This document shows positions 1 to 11,486 of a DNA stretch of 64,000 nt, piece after piece. Each line of letters opens with the position of its first letter. The first letter of the stretch is position 1. The translations under genes and the position numbers were made by a program. The notes under the pieces are model-generated. The model ran no database searches. It saw nothing but the letters and a program-made list of their open reading frames with translations, and was not told where the DNA came from. This DNA comes from Pachyseris speciosa (Eukaryota > Cnidaria > Anthozoa > Scleractinia > Pachyseridae): positions 335,001 through 399,000 of the forward strand of contig JAEMWC010000232.1 of the NCBI GenBank assembly GCA_016490735.1. Reading direction: 5' to 3'.

Positions 1-222
1 CCTTCGCAGCGTGTAATAGCTCTTGTAATCTTGGCGTAAGGTGACTGTAAATCATGATCCGGTTAACCTCCGCAGTAGGAGGGAGTCCTAGGGCCTCTGC
101 AGTTAATTGAGTGGTGTTGCGCCTCGAAGCCAACACTTTGTCCCGAGCCATTCTTCTTGTAAATTTGCAAATAATCGCGTTAGGTTGTCTTCGGCGGCCA
201 TTATCAGTCGTTGCGTTGTTAA
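1..222 (-). pseudogene. LINE ORF1-like C-terminal fragment
   Basis: Read on the minus strand, an open frame of about 70 residues enters near 222 and runs off the window edge. It contains RRRQPNAIICKFTRRMARDK, then VLASRRNTT, and ends IYSHLTPRLQELLHAAK. The 'IICKF.RR.ARD.VL..RR' pattern followed by 'IYSHLTP.LQ.L...A' is what I know from the C-terminal domain of ORF1 proteins of non-LTR retrotransposons (L1 ORF1/FP-like). It ends where similarity to copy B begins (about 225), so it marks or hides the left duplication border. It is a fragment with no start codon. Family assignment comes from pattern memory only. Confidence 0.55.
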
Positions 223-417
223 TTTCATGGTAATTGTTAATTTCATGGTTGCAATTAATAAAAAAAACCTATAGGTTGTCATGGTATTTAACCCGGGTTA
301 GTGCTAGCCATGCTCCGAGCAACTGGGCCCTGGGTTGTTTCTGTTTAACTTTTGTTCATGCATAAATTAAAACTAATTTTATGATATCTAGGCAAACCAA
401 GAATTTTAAAATCTTAC

Positions 418-1469
418 CTGTGTGGGACAGCCATGGTGTTTGATCGAATACCCATAGTTTGCACGCTGCCTGCAGTGGCGGTGGCTGGTATGTAGTACAG
501 GGTGTGGTTGCTTGAAATCACCATTTCAGCTTTCTCAACAATGGAGAAAATTTCCAGTACTGAAGCAAGTAGCAACATGGCTATATAGAGGGTCAGAAAA
601 ACTTGGAAAGCCTTCTCCGTGGACTTCATCAGCTCTTTCAGCTGAATTGCTCTGTATCTGGCTTTATCTTCTCTTCGGTAATCACGGCGTCCCAGCTCTT
701 CTTTGAACTTTTCCACCTCGCTGCACAGGAACACCAACATATAGAGAAAGGCGTAGAAAATGGGCAGAGACAAGATGCGACTTATGGTGTAAAACGCGAC
801 ATCTAGAATCACTTGTGCGGCAGGGAAGGTGTCGTTATTCGCCATTTTAATTGTTCCATTTCTGTAGCTTGGCACTGACAGGAAATCTGGTATCATCATT
901 TGTGTGGCGTGTAAAGCGATCGGAACGATGAAGAGAAAGAGAAGAGATCCCACCACGAAGATCTTAATTGAACGGGAAAATCCTCTTGTCTTTATCTAAA
1001 AATAAGGACAATAACTCGTTACCTTAGTGCACTATAGTGCAAGGTGGAATTTTTTTTAAAATTCGGTTTCAATTTTTGAGTTTGTTGAGCCATCCTTGCT
1101 GGCCTAGGAGTAATTCTGTACCTCTTCCAGACCTATATTTCCATTGGTCCCTATGACAGCTATGATAATATTGGTGAGTACCATTTACTGACAAACCACA
1201 CAATCGACTGCATGGGACTCTACTAGATGCATTACCTACTGTACTAACTACCATCAACGGATCGCACTGGAAAGTTAATTTACTAACCACTGAACCATTG
1301 CCAACAGCTTTCCGCACCTTACAAACGACTTATTGACGATATCAACAACAGACAAACACAATACACCTACGAACAAAAGACGGATCAAAACGCACCAATC
1401 ACGGTTTACAGTCTTCACAGTGAGGCGCATTTGAAAATTGTATAATTGAATTTGCGCCATGTAAATAAA

Positions 1470-1539
<70 letters not shown>

Positions 1540-3610
1540 TAAGTATACAGTATGCAGTTTATCTATCAAAGTAACCAGGGATCTAGCTGAAAATATTTAG
1601 GGAAAATTCCCGGTCCCCATTCACAAGTGACAGCTCGAACTGAACGGACCGACTTTTAACACTGTTCCTTTCAATAGGCTATTCGTTTATTAAAACCAAG
1701 AGATACAAATTCCTAGTTTAGCCTCCGCAATCAGGGCGGCAAAGGCTTTCGTGACCCCAACAGCCACTCGAAATTTCTGCGAGTAAGGATTTTCCAACCC
1801 TAAATGTTTCTGTGACGAAATGTTTAGCTGAAGATTCCCGCAGACAAAATTGTGTTAGCTCTTTTTCTAATATCGATCCTATAAATAAATAAAAAAACCT
1901 GAAACGATCTGGGAAGCAGAGAATTGCAGTTCAAAGCTTACAACATTTATCTTTGTCTGTAATGCACATGTCATCGGCTTCCCCGTGGGGTCAACCCCAG
2001 GCCTACCAGGGAGATATGTAGGGGAATATAAGGAGATGGATGGGATTCTTTGCCCGAGGGTAGGGGAAAATCTTGACATTGTTAAACGATGAAAGATTAG
2101 GGGGTGGGGGAATTCACAAGTTTGAACAGGATGTCACTGGGATTTTCAGCTGGGAGACACATCACCCAGGGGACTTTGTCTTGAGAGATTTCCCGACCCC
2201 CCGGGAAATTCCTCAAATTTGCTTGACTGATTTTACAATCCCCCTGGTTAGCCCGGGGTCGACCCCCCGTGGAAGCCGATGACATGTGCATAAGAAACAC
2301 AGGCGTACTAGGCTCGATTTCCAGCCATTTTGTGAGCCCGCGTTCCTTGCCCCAGGAGGATTGGACCGGACTCCCAAAACGGCTGGAAATCGAACCTACA
2401 GGCGTACGCGAGAAACAAAATGTGCAGTTCTCCCCAACAGGAATCGAACCTATGACCTTCCAATCTCGTACCCAGAGTCCTCAGGCTCTTTGGCCAGCGG
2501 TTAGTCGCCTGGAGAGACTCTGGGATAATGAAAAAAATTCAAGTTTTTTGATTGGCTGGCCCGTAACAGCTTCCGTTGTTTTACCCCAGATTTTCTGGGA
2601 AAATGGCCAGTCCATAATCCCAGAGTCTCTCCTGGCGACTAACCGCTGGCCAAAGAGCCTGAGGACTCTGGGAACGAGATTGATGATCTTCCGATCACTA
2701 GTTTCGATGCTCTATTACTGAGCTACAGGCTAATAAGCTTATGCGTCAAGTTTCTCTTTGAGTTCCCGGAACAATCACTGCGTGTTAACCGTATCCTTAT
2801 TCTATGGTACATTTATCGCACCTTCATTTTGTGTTTTATACTAAGAGTTAACTCTCAGACTTAGCCTTGATACGTATCCGCATGGGCAAATTAAGTGGTG
2901 CCTTTATATATGGTCCGTTACACAATGTTCAACATAAAGGTGGGGCTAAAATGGAGTTGGAAATTTTGATAGATGGCGTTTCAGTATCTTGGAGTAAGAA
3001 ACATTTTCGTCCGAAATGGTTTCAGGTTTTGAGTTACGAATAACCAAACATACGAAACTTTTCCCCGACTCCTCCATTCCCGCCCATGCCCCCTTTGTCC
3101 CCCCCCCCTCCCGACCCCTCCCGACCCCTCCCTCTAGAGAATCCTTACCTCTTCTATTGTGATGGTTAGCTGCTTCATGAGGTTTTCAAGGTCGCCGAAC
3201 AGGAAGAACACAAGCCCTGCGTGTTGGTTTACTATCCAAGAAAGCCCGTAGACCATGTTCTTTATGTCCGTGAGCGGACACAACCAGTCGACTTCTTGCA
3301 AAGTGCGCAAAGTGAAGAACCCCATCGAGTATAAGAAGAACGACCACATTATGACAACCGCCAGCACTTGCCAAACGGCGTAGGCAATTCGACAGGGACG
3401 CCTTGGGAGGTTTCTTGCGAAGATGGGCTTTTCTAGAGGCGAAAACCACAGCCCGGCTAAAACGAAATACCAGCGAGCATAGGGACTTAGCAATGCTGTG
3501 TTATCGATATCATCGACTACGATCTCTGGTATGTCATCTTCTCTCGCGTTCACCGATCCAGGATGAAGCGGTACCCTGTCGGTTTCTGTGCTTGAAGTAC
3601 TCTGCTCCAT
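418..3610 (-). CDS. Gustatory-receptor-like 7TM protein, copy A (exons 1-2)
   Basis: Exon 1 is 3,610-3,149 (ATG at 3,610, donor GAG|GTAAGG). Exon 2 is 995-418 (acceptor TTTTTAG|ATAAAG, donor CAG|GTAAG). Phases are 0 then 2, identical to copy B. Exon 1 encodes a short polar N-tail and two membrane helices. Exon 2 encodes three helices with a charged loop of about 40 residues between the second and third (CSEVEKFKEELGRRDYRRED). Intracellular N-tail, seven helices and a long charged loop after helix 4 resemble the insect OR/GR superfamily and cnidarian GR-like proteins; this is topology, not a clear motif match. The N-tail is about 54 residues shorter than in copy B. The third exon, with the last two helices, is not in the window: it is either left of base 1 or was never duplicated, in which case the copy is a truncated relic. 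Confidence 0.6.
1425..1541 (+). repeat. LINE/SINE 3' tail with (ATT)n microsatellite
   Basis: A GGCGCA...TGCGCC hairpin is followed by about 75 bases of pure ATT repeat. Copy B lacks it: instead it has about 390 bp (24,367-24,760) with a Penelope-type hammerhead element. The layout of a GCGC hairpin plus ATT tail is shared with the 3' end of the LINE at 13,540-13,650, so this is probably the 3' end of a truncated insertion in copy A. Confidence 0.6.
1961..2290. mobile_element. MITE with ATGCACATGTCATCGG termini
   Basis: The left end begins ATGCACATGTCATCGG and the right end finishes with its reverse complement, followed inside by a matching CTTCCCC.GGGGT.. extension. The interior carries CCCGAGGGTAGG and GATTAGGGGGTGGG stretches that recur at 53,520-53,785 and, in reverse, at 14,780-15,050. 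Copy B has no such element at the matching point (25,165), so it was gained after the duplication. It has no coding capacity. Confidence 0.75.
2430..2725 (-). repeat. tRNA-like unit split by a fold-back MITE
   Basis: Bases 2,430-2,462 and 2,683-2,722 are the two halves of the minus-strand tRNA-like unit found four times in copy B (B box GGTTCGATTCC, then AGCTCAGTAATAGAGC). Between them, 2,461-2,683 is an element with inverted repeats of about 60 bp (CAATCTCGT.CCCAGAGTCC) around a short AT-rich core. A degraded piece of the same fold-back family is at about 41,270-41,325. Confidence 0.7.
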
Positions 3611-4699
3611 TTCCAGCTTATTTCTCTGGAAAAAATCACTTCTTTATCAGCCGCACTTTTATTTGTGCAAATACGAGAACCTACTCGAATGTTTTGTTGT
3701 TCTAGAAAGGTATTCCCCGAAATGGCGTTCTCAGACCTTATTGGTTGATTTCCCATTTTAAAGTATTTTTCGCCGAATTACGACAACAAAGAACTTGTTG
3801 TTTCTGTATTTCTCTATCAAAACACTTCGTTGTCAGGTTCCCGTTTAATTAAGAAAAGCCAGGGGTTCATTACATGGCGAAGCTCATTCAGTCGCGCACT
3901 TTCGCATCAGACGAATACATTAATATGAAAAAAGTTTCTTTTCAAGCCTTACACTTCGTGGCTTCCGGGTCAGTACTATGTACGGACCCCTCTCCCCCGT
4001 ATTTGCCTTCAATTTAAAAGTTTTACTGTGGATGAAATCCTAAAGTGCGACCGTTCAAATAAAAGCTACTGATTAGCACTTTCCTGGGGTGCTTTTTGTC
4101 ACAATGCCCGAGGAAATTCCAATGTTAAGGATCCCGAAGTTGAACCATTCGAATGACATTCAAATCAAAATTTTTCTTAGAATCGAAAGTATTTGTAATG
4201 TGAAATTTGAGATAGTTGCATATTCATCTGAAGTCATGCGATAGTCACGAGATTGTCTGCAGCAAAGTCCTTTGTTTGCATTGTTGTCTAGCAGAGTTTT
4301 TCTTTTAAAATTTACCCCGATTTAGCTTTTGCGATTTTATTTTCGCCGAGAACCACAAAACCTGTGAGAGCAGAAGATAATGTAAAGGAGCAAAATTACC
4401 TTTTCGACGTTGGAATAAAACCGGCCTATGAGTAGGACGTGTTTGAAAGACTTTTATTAGTAGCACAGTTCTAGGAACTGAAGGTCAGATCTAGTGTAGC
4501 CTTCAAGCAGTTTAGGATGAAAGAGGCTTCCTTTTTCCAGTCTGTTGGTTTGTCTTTGCAGTCTGTGATATAACGTTGTTGATCTTTTGAATCAAAATTG
4601 AATCACTTGAGTGTGTTCTCAACTTTCTTATTATAATTAAGTGGGTTCGTTCATTACCAATGTAACACTTTGGTAGAGATTTCTAAGACATGTGCAGTG

Positions 4700-5020
4700 A
4701 ACAATTGGTTCATGCGTCAGCCTGCGTTCATCGAAATATGAGGCACGTGGGAAGTTTGGAGAGCACGAAAGATGTGAAAGATGCTCAGTCTTGAGTGCTC
4801 TCCAAACTGCCCAAGTGCTTCATATCTCGATGAACTCACATACAGCTGACACATAAACCAATTGTTTTTTAACATTTTCAACGCGGTAGGTTAAATATTG
4901 TATAAAGAGAAATTCCCTCTGCTACGTCATCAGCGTGCACAATAGGAACATGAAGCACGCTTGCGCAATTGAATTTAACTACGCGAATTTACCAGCTATG
5001 TTATAATAAACAGTGAATGC
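4700..5020. mobile_element. Fold-back insertion private to copy A
   Basis: Compared with copy B (break at about 28,140), copy A has about 300 extra bases. The core, 4,728-4,846, is an imperfect palindrome: TCATCGAAATATGAGGCAC at one end, and GTGCTTCATATCTCGATGA reading back at the other, with GTTTGGAGAGCAC / GTGCTCTCCAAAC inside. No coding capacity and no clean target duplication that I can fix. Confidence 0.5.
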
Positions 5021-6317
5021 GACGCACCCTAGTTAGAGTTACTATATAGCTCATCAATAATGTAGCTGGAACAACGGTGTTTAAGTTGAATAGCGCAAAG
5101 CAGCAAACAAATCCGTACAAGCAAAAGGGAAAAAAATGAGAGATTCAAAGAACACAGATATCGATGGGTTACCATAGACGGTCAGAGACTTTGTCGAAGA
5201 AGTGTCGGCTGGTAGCTATCCCCTGAAATATGGAGTTCTTTGAACTGATACTGATCGTGACTTAAAGAAAACCAAACTTGTAGGGGCAACAGTCAGTCCG
5301 ATGGCCTAAGCACTCAGATGCATTCTGTTATTGTCATTTCTTACCTCCAACAGCCGTTGAGAAAGCAGACTATGAAGCACGGTCTAGATGTCGTTTGCTC
5401 ACAATAAACAGGATGACATCGTTAATGGAATTGTAAAACGACGGAAGTTAGCATCTACCGGCTTCCGCCTCACAGACACTATTGTCTCATAGTCTATAAT
5501 AACGTCATGTGGTCTATTTAAACCAATCATAGTTGGGGACAATTTAGTGGTCAACCATGGTTGTAATCATCAAATATTTTTCTTTTCTGTGATATATAAA
5601 AAACGCGTTACCCAGTGGTCTCTCTGTCCCTCCACTGCAGAGGTTCCGTTAGAAAAATGGAGAAACAAATCGTAAACAAAAGCACAAGAGCGCGCGAGGG
5701 ACAGTGGGAAGTGGAGCTTATATCTCTCTTCCCAGCGTTCCCTTCGTACCTTGTTTTCTCATTTCTCCAGCCTCGATTCCACGATTTCGTCCTTCGACCT
5801 AGCCATTTTGATACAGTTACTGAAAGCTCATGGGATATCGAATAACGTGTTTTCATTTATTCAACTGTATTTTACAACAGGGATATTTTTGAAGAGCAGT
5901 GTACCCTGAGAGATTGTGACTGGTACACCATGTATCAAGTCCGTTGCTAGTCTGTTTTTTTTTCCATTGTGTTTGGTTTATTGTATCGTTTTGGTGAACT
6001 GTTTCCCCGTAGCTCACTTTGGAAAAGACTCAGATCGAGAGAGCCGCGTGGGGGATTGTGGGATTGTTTGGGGGCAATGCGATTGTTTCATCCCACAATC
6101 GCTTGCGCGTGCACTCGGTCCCAGTCTTTTCCAAAGTGCTTTGTTAAGTCACCTGTGACTTATATAAAGCACGCCTTGTTGAGCAAGCGTTTCCATTCGA
6201 ACAGTGCATTTTACTGCATTCCAATTTTCGAGCGGTTAGAATGTGGAAAACTTCGTTCGAACGGGAACGCTTTCTATTTTCTAGTTATTATTTCTACGCA
6301 GGCTAGTTGTAAGGTTA

Positions 6318-6706
6318 TGAAAACGTAAAGCTTGTGGGATGTATCTGGAGTGACAAGGATACTTCACAAATTAATGTGATGAAGTAAGCTGAAGCCACTC
6401 AAAAGGCACGAAGGCCACAAGGTAGCGGGCATTACTCCTTAAATCTACCAAAGCAAAGATTGAGCCCAAGCATTAGTAGCCATGGACAGCTGTTTCGGCC
6501 TTGTTAGGCCTTATCAGCATGGCATAGCTAATGCTCAGGCTCAAGTACCCACATATCAATAAAACAAGCAATGAAAACGTAAAGCTTGTGGGATGTGGCT
6601 GGAGTGACAAGGATACTTCACAAATTAATGTGAATGCCCGCTACCTTGCGGCCTTAGTTCCTTTTGAGTCGCTTCAGCTTACTTGATCACATTAATTTGT
6701 CAAGTA
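6318..6706 (-). mobile_element. Retrozyme-like element with 14-bp target duplication
   Basis: The insertion is flanked by exact direct repeats TAGTTGTAAGGTTA at 6,304-6,317 and 6,707-6,720; copy B has one copy of that sequence and no insert (about 29,420). The body is a minus-strand unit of the hammerhead family seen at 61 kb, followed by an inverted fragment (6,634-6,706). The 14-bp target duplication suggests mobilisation by a LINE-type machinery (inference). Confidence 0.85.
6479..6523 (-). ncRNA. Hammerhead ribozyme with G8A core mutation
   Basis: On the minus strand the order is stem I GCCATG, core CTGATAA, stem II GGCC/GGCC, GAAA, short stem III CAGCTG, GTC, then CATGGC closing stem I. 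It matches the consensus except that CTGATGA reads CTGATAA. G8 is the catalytic guanine in hammerheads, so this copy should not self-cleave. Confidence 0.8.
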
Positions 6707-6782
6707 TAGTTGTAAGGTTACTTTATGCCTTTGCGTGACCTCAGACCGGTATGGATTCTAAGTTCTTGTCACGTTCTTTCAG

Positions 6783-8811
6783 GTTCCTCATCCCAAAAGA
6801 ATCACATTACCGAAACCCTGAGACAGTTTTCCGTTTACATAGCCAATCTCTTCTTTTTAACGTCCGATACTTGGGCACCAGTAGTGCGTGACGTGGAATT
6901 GGACGAGAAAACCACTGACCAATATAACCTGATTCTCGTGGGCAGCCCACTGGAAAATTCTTGGGTTGAAAGGTATCACGGGAAGGTTCCGTTGAAATAT
7001 AAGGATAAATCGCTAACACTAGGTGAGTTTCCATTGCTGAACCGGCAAACCTCCGGTCAGCGGACACCTTCGGGAACGAGCACGCTTACGGGAGGTGTCC
7101 GCTTTCGGGAGGTTGAAAGACTTACAGTACCGCAGGGGGGAGGTGTTAGTCATGCCTTGTTCTAGAATTAGTAAGTCTCCGTTGCATGAATAAAACAGCG
7201 GTGAATGTTCCATGAACTGGATGCTGGAATTTGAGAGACTGTACGCTGTCGGTAAATAGGGAAACAAATCGACAGAAGTGTAATATAAATGTAGTGCAAA
7301 TGTCGTTTGCCCTTCGCCTTTAAGAGATGTCTGTTTAAAGGAGGTTATTTTAACCCATGGGGCTTCAAAGAAGAGACGGTCTCCGCTTACGAGAGGTGGT
7401 CGCTTATAAGAGGTTATAACTGAAGAGTTTGAATGGAGAAATCGCCGGGACTACCGCTTATGGGAGGTTTCCGCTGATGAGAGGTGTCCGCAAGTGGAGG
7501 TGCGACTGTATGACCGTAGGTTGTTTCGCCTACATTCCAACAGTCGAACCTTCACTTGGGGACAATTAAGTCGATTCGCCCACACAGAAAACCCTGTGAA
7601 ATTACATCATGGATTCAGTGTCAGACAGAGGCTGAGTGGTCTGCTTGTAGGCGATACGACTTGTGGACAAAACAACCTGTTTCCGACTTCGTGTCTTTGG
7701 ACTTGAGTTTGTTAAATACTAAAATAGGCTTTTTGGTATTTCGATTTTGGGGCGGAGGAGGGTGAGAAGTACATTAGGAAATTAAACAGATTGGGTGTAC
7801 TAGAAAGTGTGAAAAATACGGCGGGATTTCTTTTTTCCGAATTGGTGGTAATTCGGGGTATCCAATAAGAACAGTGATAGAAATTCATAATATAACCCGG
7901 CACATTTTTTTTCAAACTTTTTTGATCGAATTAACAGTGTTTTTCAGTTCCAAGTGAAATTACAACATTCGACTTTTTTTTGACAATAACGCTTTACCCG
8001 TAATAAGTGAAGAAAATAAGCCAGATCTAAAATGATTTCGAAAGAAAGAACCAGGAAAGTTAAATTAACATAAAGGAGCGGGCTGGTTGCTTGCTGTCGA
8101 TCTGCAGGGTATGTGTTTAGATCGTTAAACGGTTAACTTTGGATCGTTGTGGGAAGAATTACCCTCGTTTGTCGCTCAACAAAACAAATTCGCTCAATTT
8201 GATCCCTGATGCTTTACTCTCTGTTGGTGATTGATAGGAGAGAGATCTTAATAGTCCATTTTACAGTTGTGTGTTCAGTGACCTGGCCTTTGAGTGGAAG
8301 TGAGGCTGGAGGTGACCTTGTTTTTATCAAGCCTCCCTGTCTTTCTCATGCAAATGTGAACTAGTTAGCATGAGAGTAACTTGATTTACATGAGAAAAGC
8401 AGTGAGGTTTGTATCAAAACAAGGTCACCACCAGCCTCGTCTCCACTCATAGGCCAGGTCAGTAAGCATGCAACTGTAAAATGGCCAATTGAATCGCTTT
8501 TATTTTTTGTTTTGCTAGGTCACTGCACTTTCTCCTCTCCCCGTACCGGCGCGGTTTTCCTGGCGCCACACGCCGGCTCTCGACTGGCGTTAATTATTTC
8601 CGGAAATTCCATCGATGGAATACGAGACGCTGTTCACTTGGCAACACCCACGATTCCACCAATGACAAGATCACCCTTTTCAAACATGGTACCTGATTAC
8701 GTCATCACTGGGCCGTTATTCCGTGCGCGAGGGCCTGGAGGCTATCTTTGTGCTGGGTTTTGGGATAACGGCTGGGGGTATGGGCGAGAGATTTCGTCTT
8801 GCGTTTGTTGA
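6783..8811 (+). CDS. Hydrolase-family-like gene, copy A, last two exons
   Basis: Exon 6,783-7,022 (acceptor CTTTCAG|GT, donor CTAG|GTGAG) and terminal exon 8,519-8,811 (acceptor TTTGCTAG|GT, stop TGA) join in phase 1 to give about 175 residues. Landmarks are VYIANLFFLTSDTWAPVV, NLILVGSPLENSW, VFLAPHAGSRLALIISG and PDYVITGPLF...GGYLCAGFWDN. I associate the 'NL.L.G.P..N', 'PDYVVTGP' and 'G..AAGFW' blocks with the C-terminal half of large secreted microbial and fungal proteins whose N-terminus is an alpha/beta-hydrolase fold; this is memory of a pattern, not a search. Copies A and B differ at only 5 and 2 residues in the two exons, which suggests constraint or recent conversion. The 5' exons are not visible here. 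Confidence 0.6.
8257..8485. mobile_element. Fold-back MITE upstream of the copy A terminal exon
   Basis: CCATTTTACAGTTG..GTG.. at the left and ..CAACTGTAAAATGG at the right are inverted repeats of about 100 bp with mismatches (GACCTGGCC / GGCCAGGTC, GGTGACCTTGTTTT / AAAACAAGGTCACC). Copy B keeps only the right half; its left half is replaced by a retrozyme-like insertion. Confidence 0.7.
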
Positions 8812-9926
8812 GTGGAAGTTGCAGTGTGTATGGGGAAGTCGAAGAAGAGAATTGCAAAAGCCATGTGTTGAGTTGAAGCCACAACACAGTGAGCTACCAA
8901 GGTTATAAATGAAACAAGAGGATTAACAGGCAGGCAGCACAGATTGTTCAGTAGTCCAAATATCGGTGATAAAATCACAGATATCTGTAAGCAGCGGCGC
9001 ATCCACAGTCAGTACCACAAAACAAAACTATAGGCCATATTGGCCTTCACTCGGCCAGTTCACTGATTTGCCTACACGGTTGTAATGTTATGACAAAATT
9101 AGCATAACGAGATCTAAATTCCTTTCGATATTTTATTTTCACTATGGCGTCATGTTCATCATTTACAGATAGTTGTACTGCCTTCTCTAATGCATCGCAT
9201 TTTTCAAGTACATTCAACATTGCTTGTGTTATGGATGTCTAGTAATCGACGACCCAAGAAACGACGGCATAGAAAACCGACTACCTAGAAAATGATCCTA
9301 GGAGTTTGTGTATCCTCATAGGTCTACTAGCTTGCATTAAATAACGGAGGATTATTTGTTTTGCATAAACGTAACTGGAATCTCGATGGAATGTGAGGAG
9401 AAAAAATATTCAGCAGAGTGAAACTGTTTTAACAGCTGCGGTCAAAATTACAGAGTTTAGTATGGAGCTGCCAGGGGCACAAACACGGCAGCCAGATTGG
9501 AAACATCTGGAGTTTAGTTTGGCCATTTTAAAACCTTTCGTTTCACTGTTGGACTTGCAAACATTCGTATAGACACTTCTCTTAACATATTAGTTCTTCA
9601 GACCTCAAAAACACAAGGTGAATCGACGTTTTCGTGTACGTGATATGATCCAACAGGGGCACTCTTGTTGTGAGTTGTTCTGTTATTTTTTTTTTTTTTG
9701 AAGTGAGCTTTGCGGATAAAACACGAACGACGAAAAACGAAAGACACCTTTAGAGTCGGGCGTTCCACGGGCAGCCCATGCATGTCCAATATACCCAATC
9801 CGAGGCGGATCGTGTCCGATCGGACTCACCGGAATTCAGGTCGCACCAAAGACAACCTTCCTCGTTCTTATTGCACGCACGCGCGACCTCCTTCCTCGTT
9901 CTTAACGCGCGACCTACAAAATAATA

Positions 9927-10149
9927 GGGAGTTTAAGCAAAGCCGTTTTTGAGCGACGTACGTCAACCGGAAGTGAGGCGTTTTCTCTTCTTACTCCTCT
10001 TGGCGCTACCAGATTTGTATTACTATGTGTCTACTCTTATAGGGACAATTTATTGAAAATATGTGCACAACTACTGCTCAAATATGAGATATGCCCACTT
10101 CCGGTTGACGTACGTCACTCAAAAACGGCTTTGCTTAAACTCCCTAATA
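9927..10149. mobile_element. MITE with AGGGAGTTTAAGC termini
   Basis: Inverted repeats of about 48 bp: AGGGAGTTTAAGCAAAGCCG on the left and its complement ending GCTTAAACTCCCT on the right, extending to GACGTACGTCAACCGGAAGTG. The core of about 125 bp has no open frame. Confidence 0.75.
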
Positions 10150-10359
10150 TCCGAGTCGGGTCGACGCGACCCGTCTTTGCGAACGTCGATCCGTCTCACT
10201 GGAAGTCAGGTCGCAAAAGTGACAAAGATAACACACGCATAGGGAGGGCAGAAAATCTCGACAGATCGACTCCATCCGATCGACTCGAGTCGATCCGAGT
10301 CGATTCGACTCAGCCCGTCACCGGAAGTCAGGTCGCGCAAAAGAGAAAGTAATAAACGT

Positions 10360-10700
10360 CGATCCTCGACAAGCCAGGTCGCACAAAAGAGAAAGTAATA
10401 ATATATAAACCCACCTCGTTCTTAAAGCCGGCACACGAACAGACAGTTTCTGTACCAAACGATCGACAAGTCAGGTCGCGGGAAAGGAAAAAGTAATTAA
10501 GATATATAAACCCACATCGTTCTTAAAACCGGCACACGAACAAGATGTACCAACCGATCGACAAGTCAGGTCGCGCAAAAGAGAAAGTAATGATATATAA
10601 ATCCACGGCGTTCTTAAAACCGGCACACGAACAAGACAGTTTCTGTACCAGGCAATCGACAAACTCAGGTCGCGCAAAAGAGAAAGTAATGATGTTTAAA
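10360..10700. repeat. Satellite, 4 x about 95 bp
   Basis: Units begin with ATCGACAAGTCAGGTCGCGC-like sequence near 10,365, 10,460, 10,555 and 10,650. Each continues AAAGAGAAAGTAAT, ATATATAAACCCAC, GTTCTTAAAACCGGCACACG. Related GTCAGGTCGC pieces start at about 10,205 and 10,325. Confidence 0.8.
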
Positions 10701-10720
10701 CACCGACGGATTAAAAATAT

Positions 10721-11218
10721 TGTCCTGGATGCAGAAAGACGTCGCTTAAATCTTTCATCTACACGTAATACGGTGGCCCACAGGGGCAAAACACAACTCA
10801 ATATTTGGTTAAAAACACAACAAAATTTCGTGGTGCAAAACAATATTTCCTGAAACACAACAAAGTTTCGCGATACACAACAATATTTCCTAAAACACAA
10901 CAAAGATTCGCGATACACAACAATATTACCTGAAACACAACAAAGTTTCGTGATGTAAAACAATATTTCCTGAAACACAACAAAGATTCGCGTACACAAC
11001 AATTTTTCCTGAAACACAACGAAGATTCGTGATACAAAACAAAATTTCGTGATACAAATTTTCTTCCTGAAACACAACACAGTTTCGCGATGCAAAACAA
11101 AATTTCGTGATACAAAACAAAATTTCGGGAGACTAGTAACAAGCTCGGGCAACTTCAGATCACTTGATTGAGTTTTGTCCTAGATGCAGAAAGACGTCGC
11201 TTAAATCTTTCATCTACA
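10721..11218. repeat. 40-bp satellite bracketed by 43-bp direct repeats
   Basis: The unit CTGAAACACAACAAAGTTTC + GCGATACACAACAATATTTC (40 bp) repeats from about 10,825 to 11,125 with small variants. The block is framed by near-identical 43-bp direct repeats at 10,721-10,763 and 11,176-11,218 (TGTCCTGGATGCAGAAAGAC...). Open frames of up to about 210 residues on the minus strand are products of the periodicity, not genes. Confidence 0.8.
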
Positions 11219-11486
11219 GGCTCAGCGTGCGTCAGCGAGTTAACTGGATACTTTTAATTAGTTTTAAGCGAAAGAAAGTCCACCGAAAGGGGACCTAAAT
11301 TAAGCTTATGTCAAACCTTCCCGGCAGATTATACATGGAGCATTATAGTCATCATAAAGTTCCTGTGGTCCATGAAATATCTGTCTGTAAGGCACTATCG
11401 CATGTGAAAAGGACAACAAACAAATGGTTATGTCACTCTTTACTTACTGCATTCATGTTTGAGGTGTTGCTCCTTACATTAAATAC

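Larger units (their letters stand above)
225..9785. repeat. Segmental duplication, copy A
   Basis: This block aligns, with many indels, to 22,915-35,135. Anchors are receptor exon 2 (418-995 with 23,321-23,898), receptor exon 1 (3,149-3,610 with 26,344-26,967), the hydrolase-like exons (6,783-7,022 with 29,496-29,735; 8,519-8,811 with 32,425-32,717) and the non-coding stretch 9,688-9,780 (with 35,055-35,135). Offsets vary from about 22.7 to 25.4 kb because each copy gained its own insertions. Copy A has private insertions near 1,420-1,540, 1,961-2,290, 4,700-5,020 and 6,318-6,706. Left of 225 the similarity stops within the window. Confidence 0.93.

Noticed and set aside
5608..5856. Open frames on both strands, also present in copy B (28,786-29,025)
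   Set aside because: The copies differ by frame-disrupting changes (the plus frame ends differently) and no splice sites match. It looks like conserved repeat or regulatory sequence, not an exon.
10523..11152. 209-residue open frame on the minus strand, Cys/Phe-rich
   Set aside because: It follows the 40-bp satellite period (repeats of VSGNIVVYRE-like text) and has no splice or start context; periodic DNA keeps frames open by chance.
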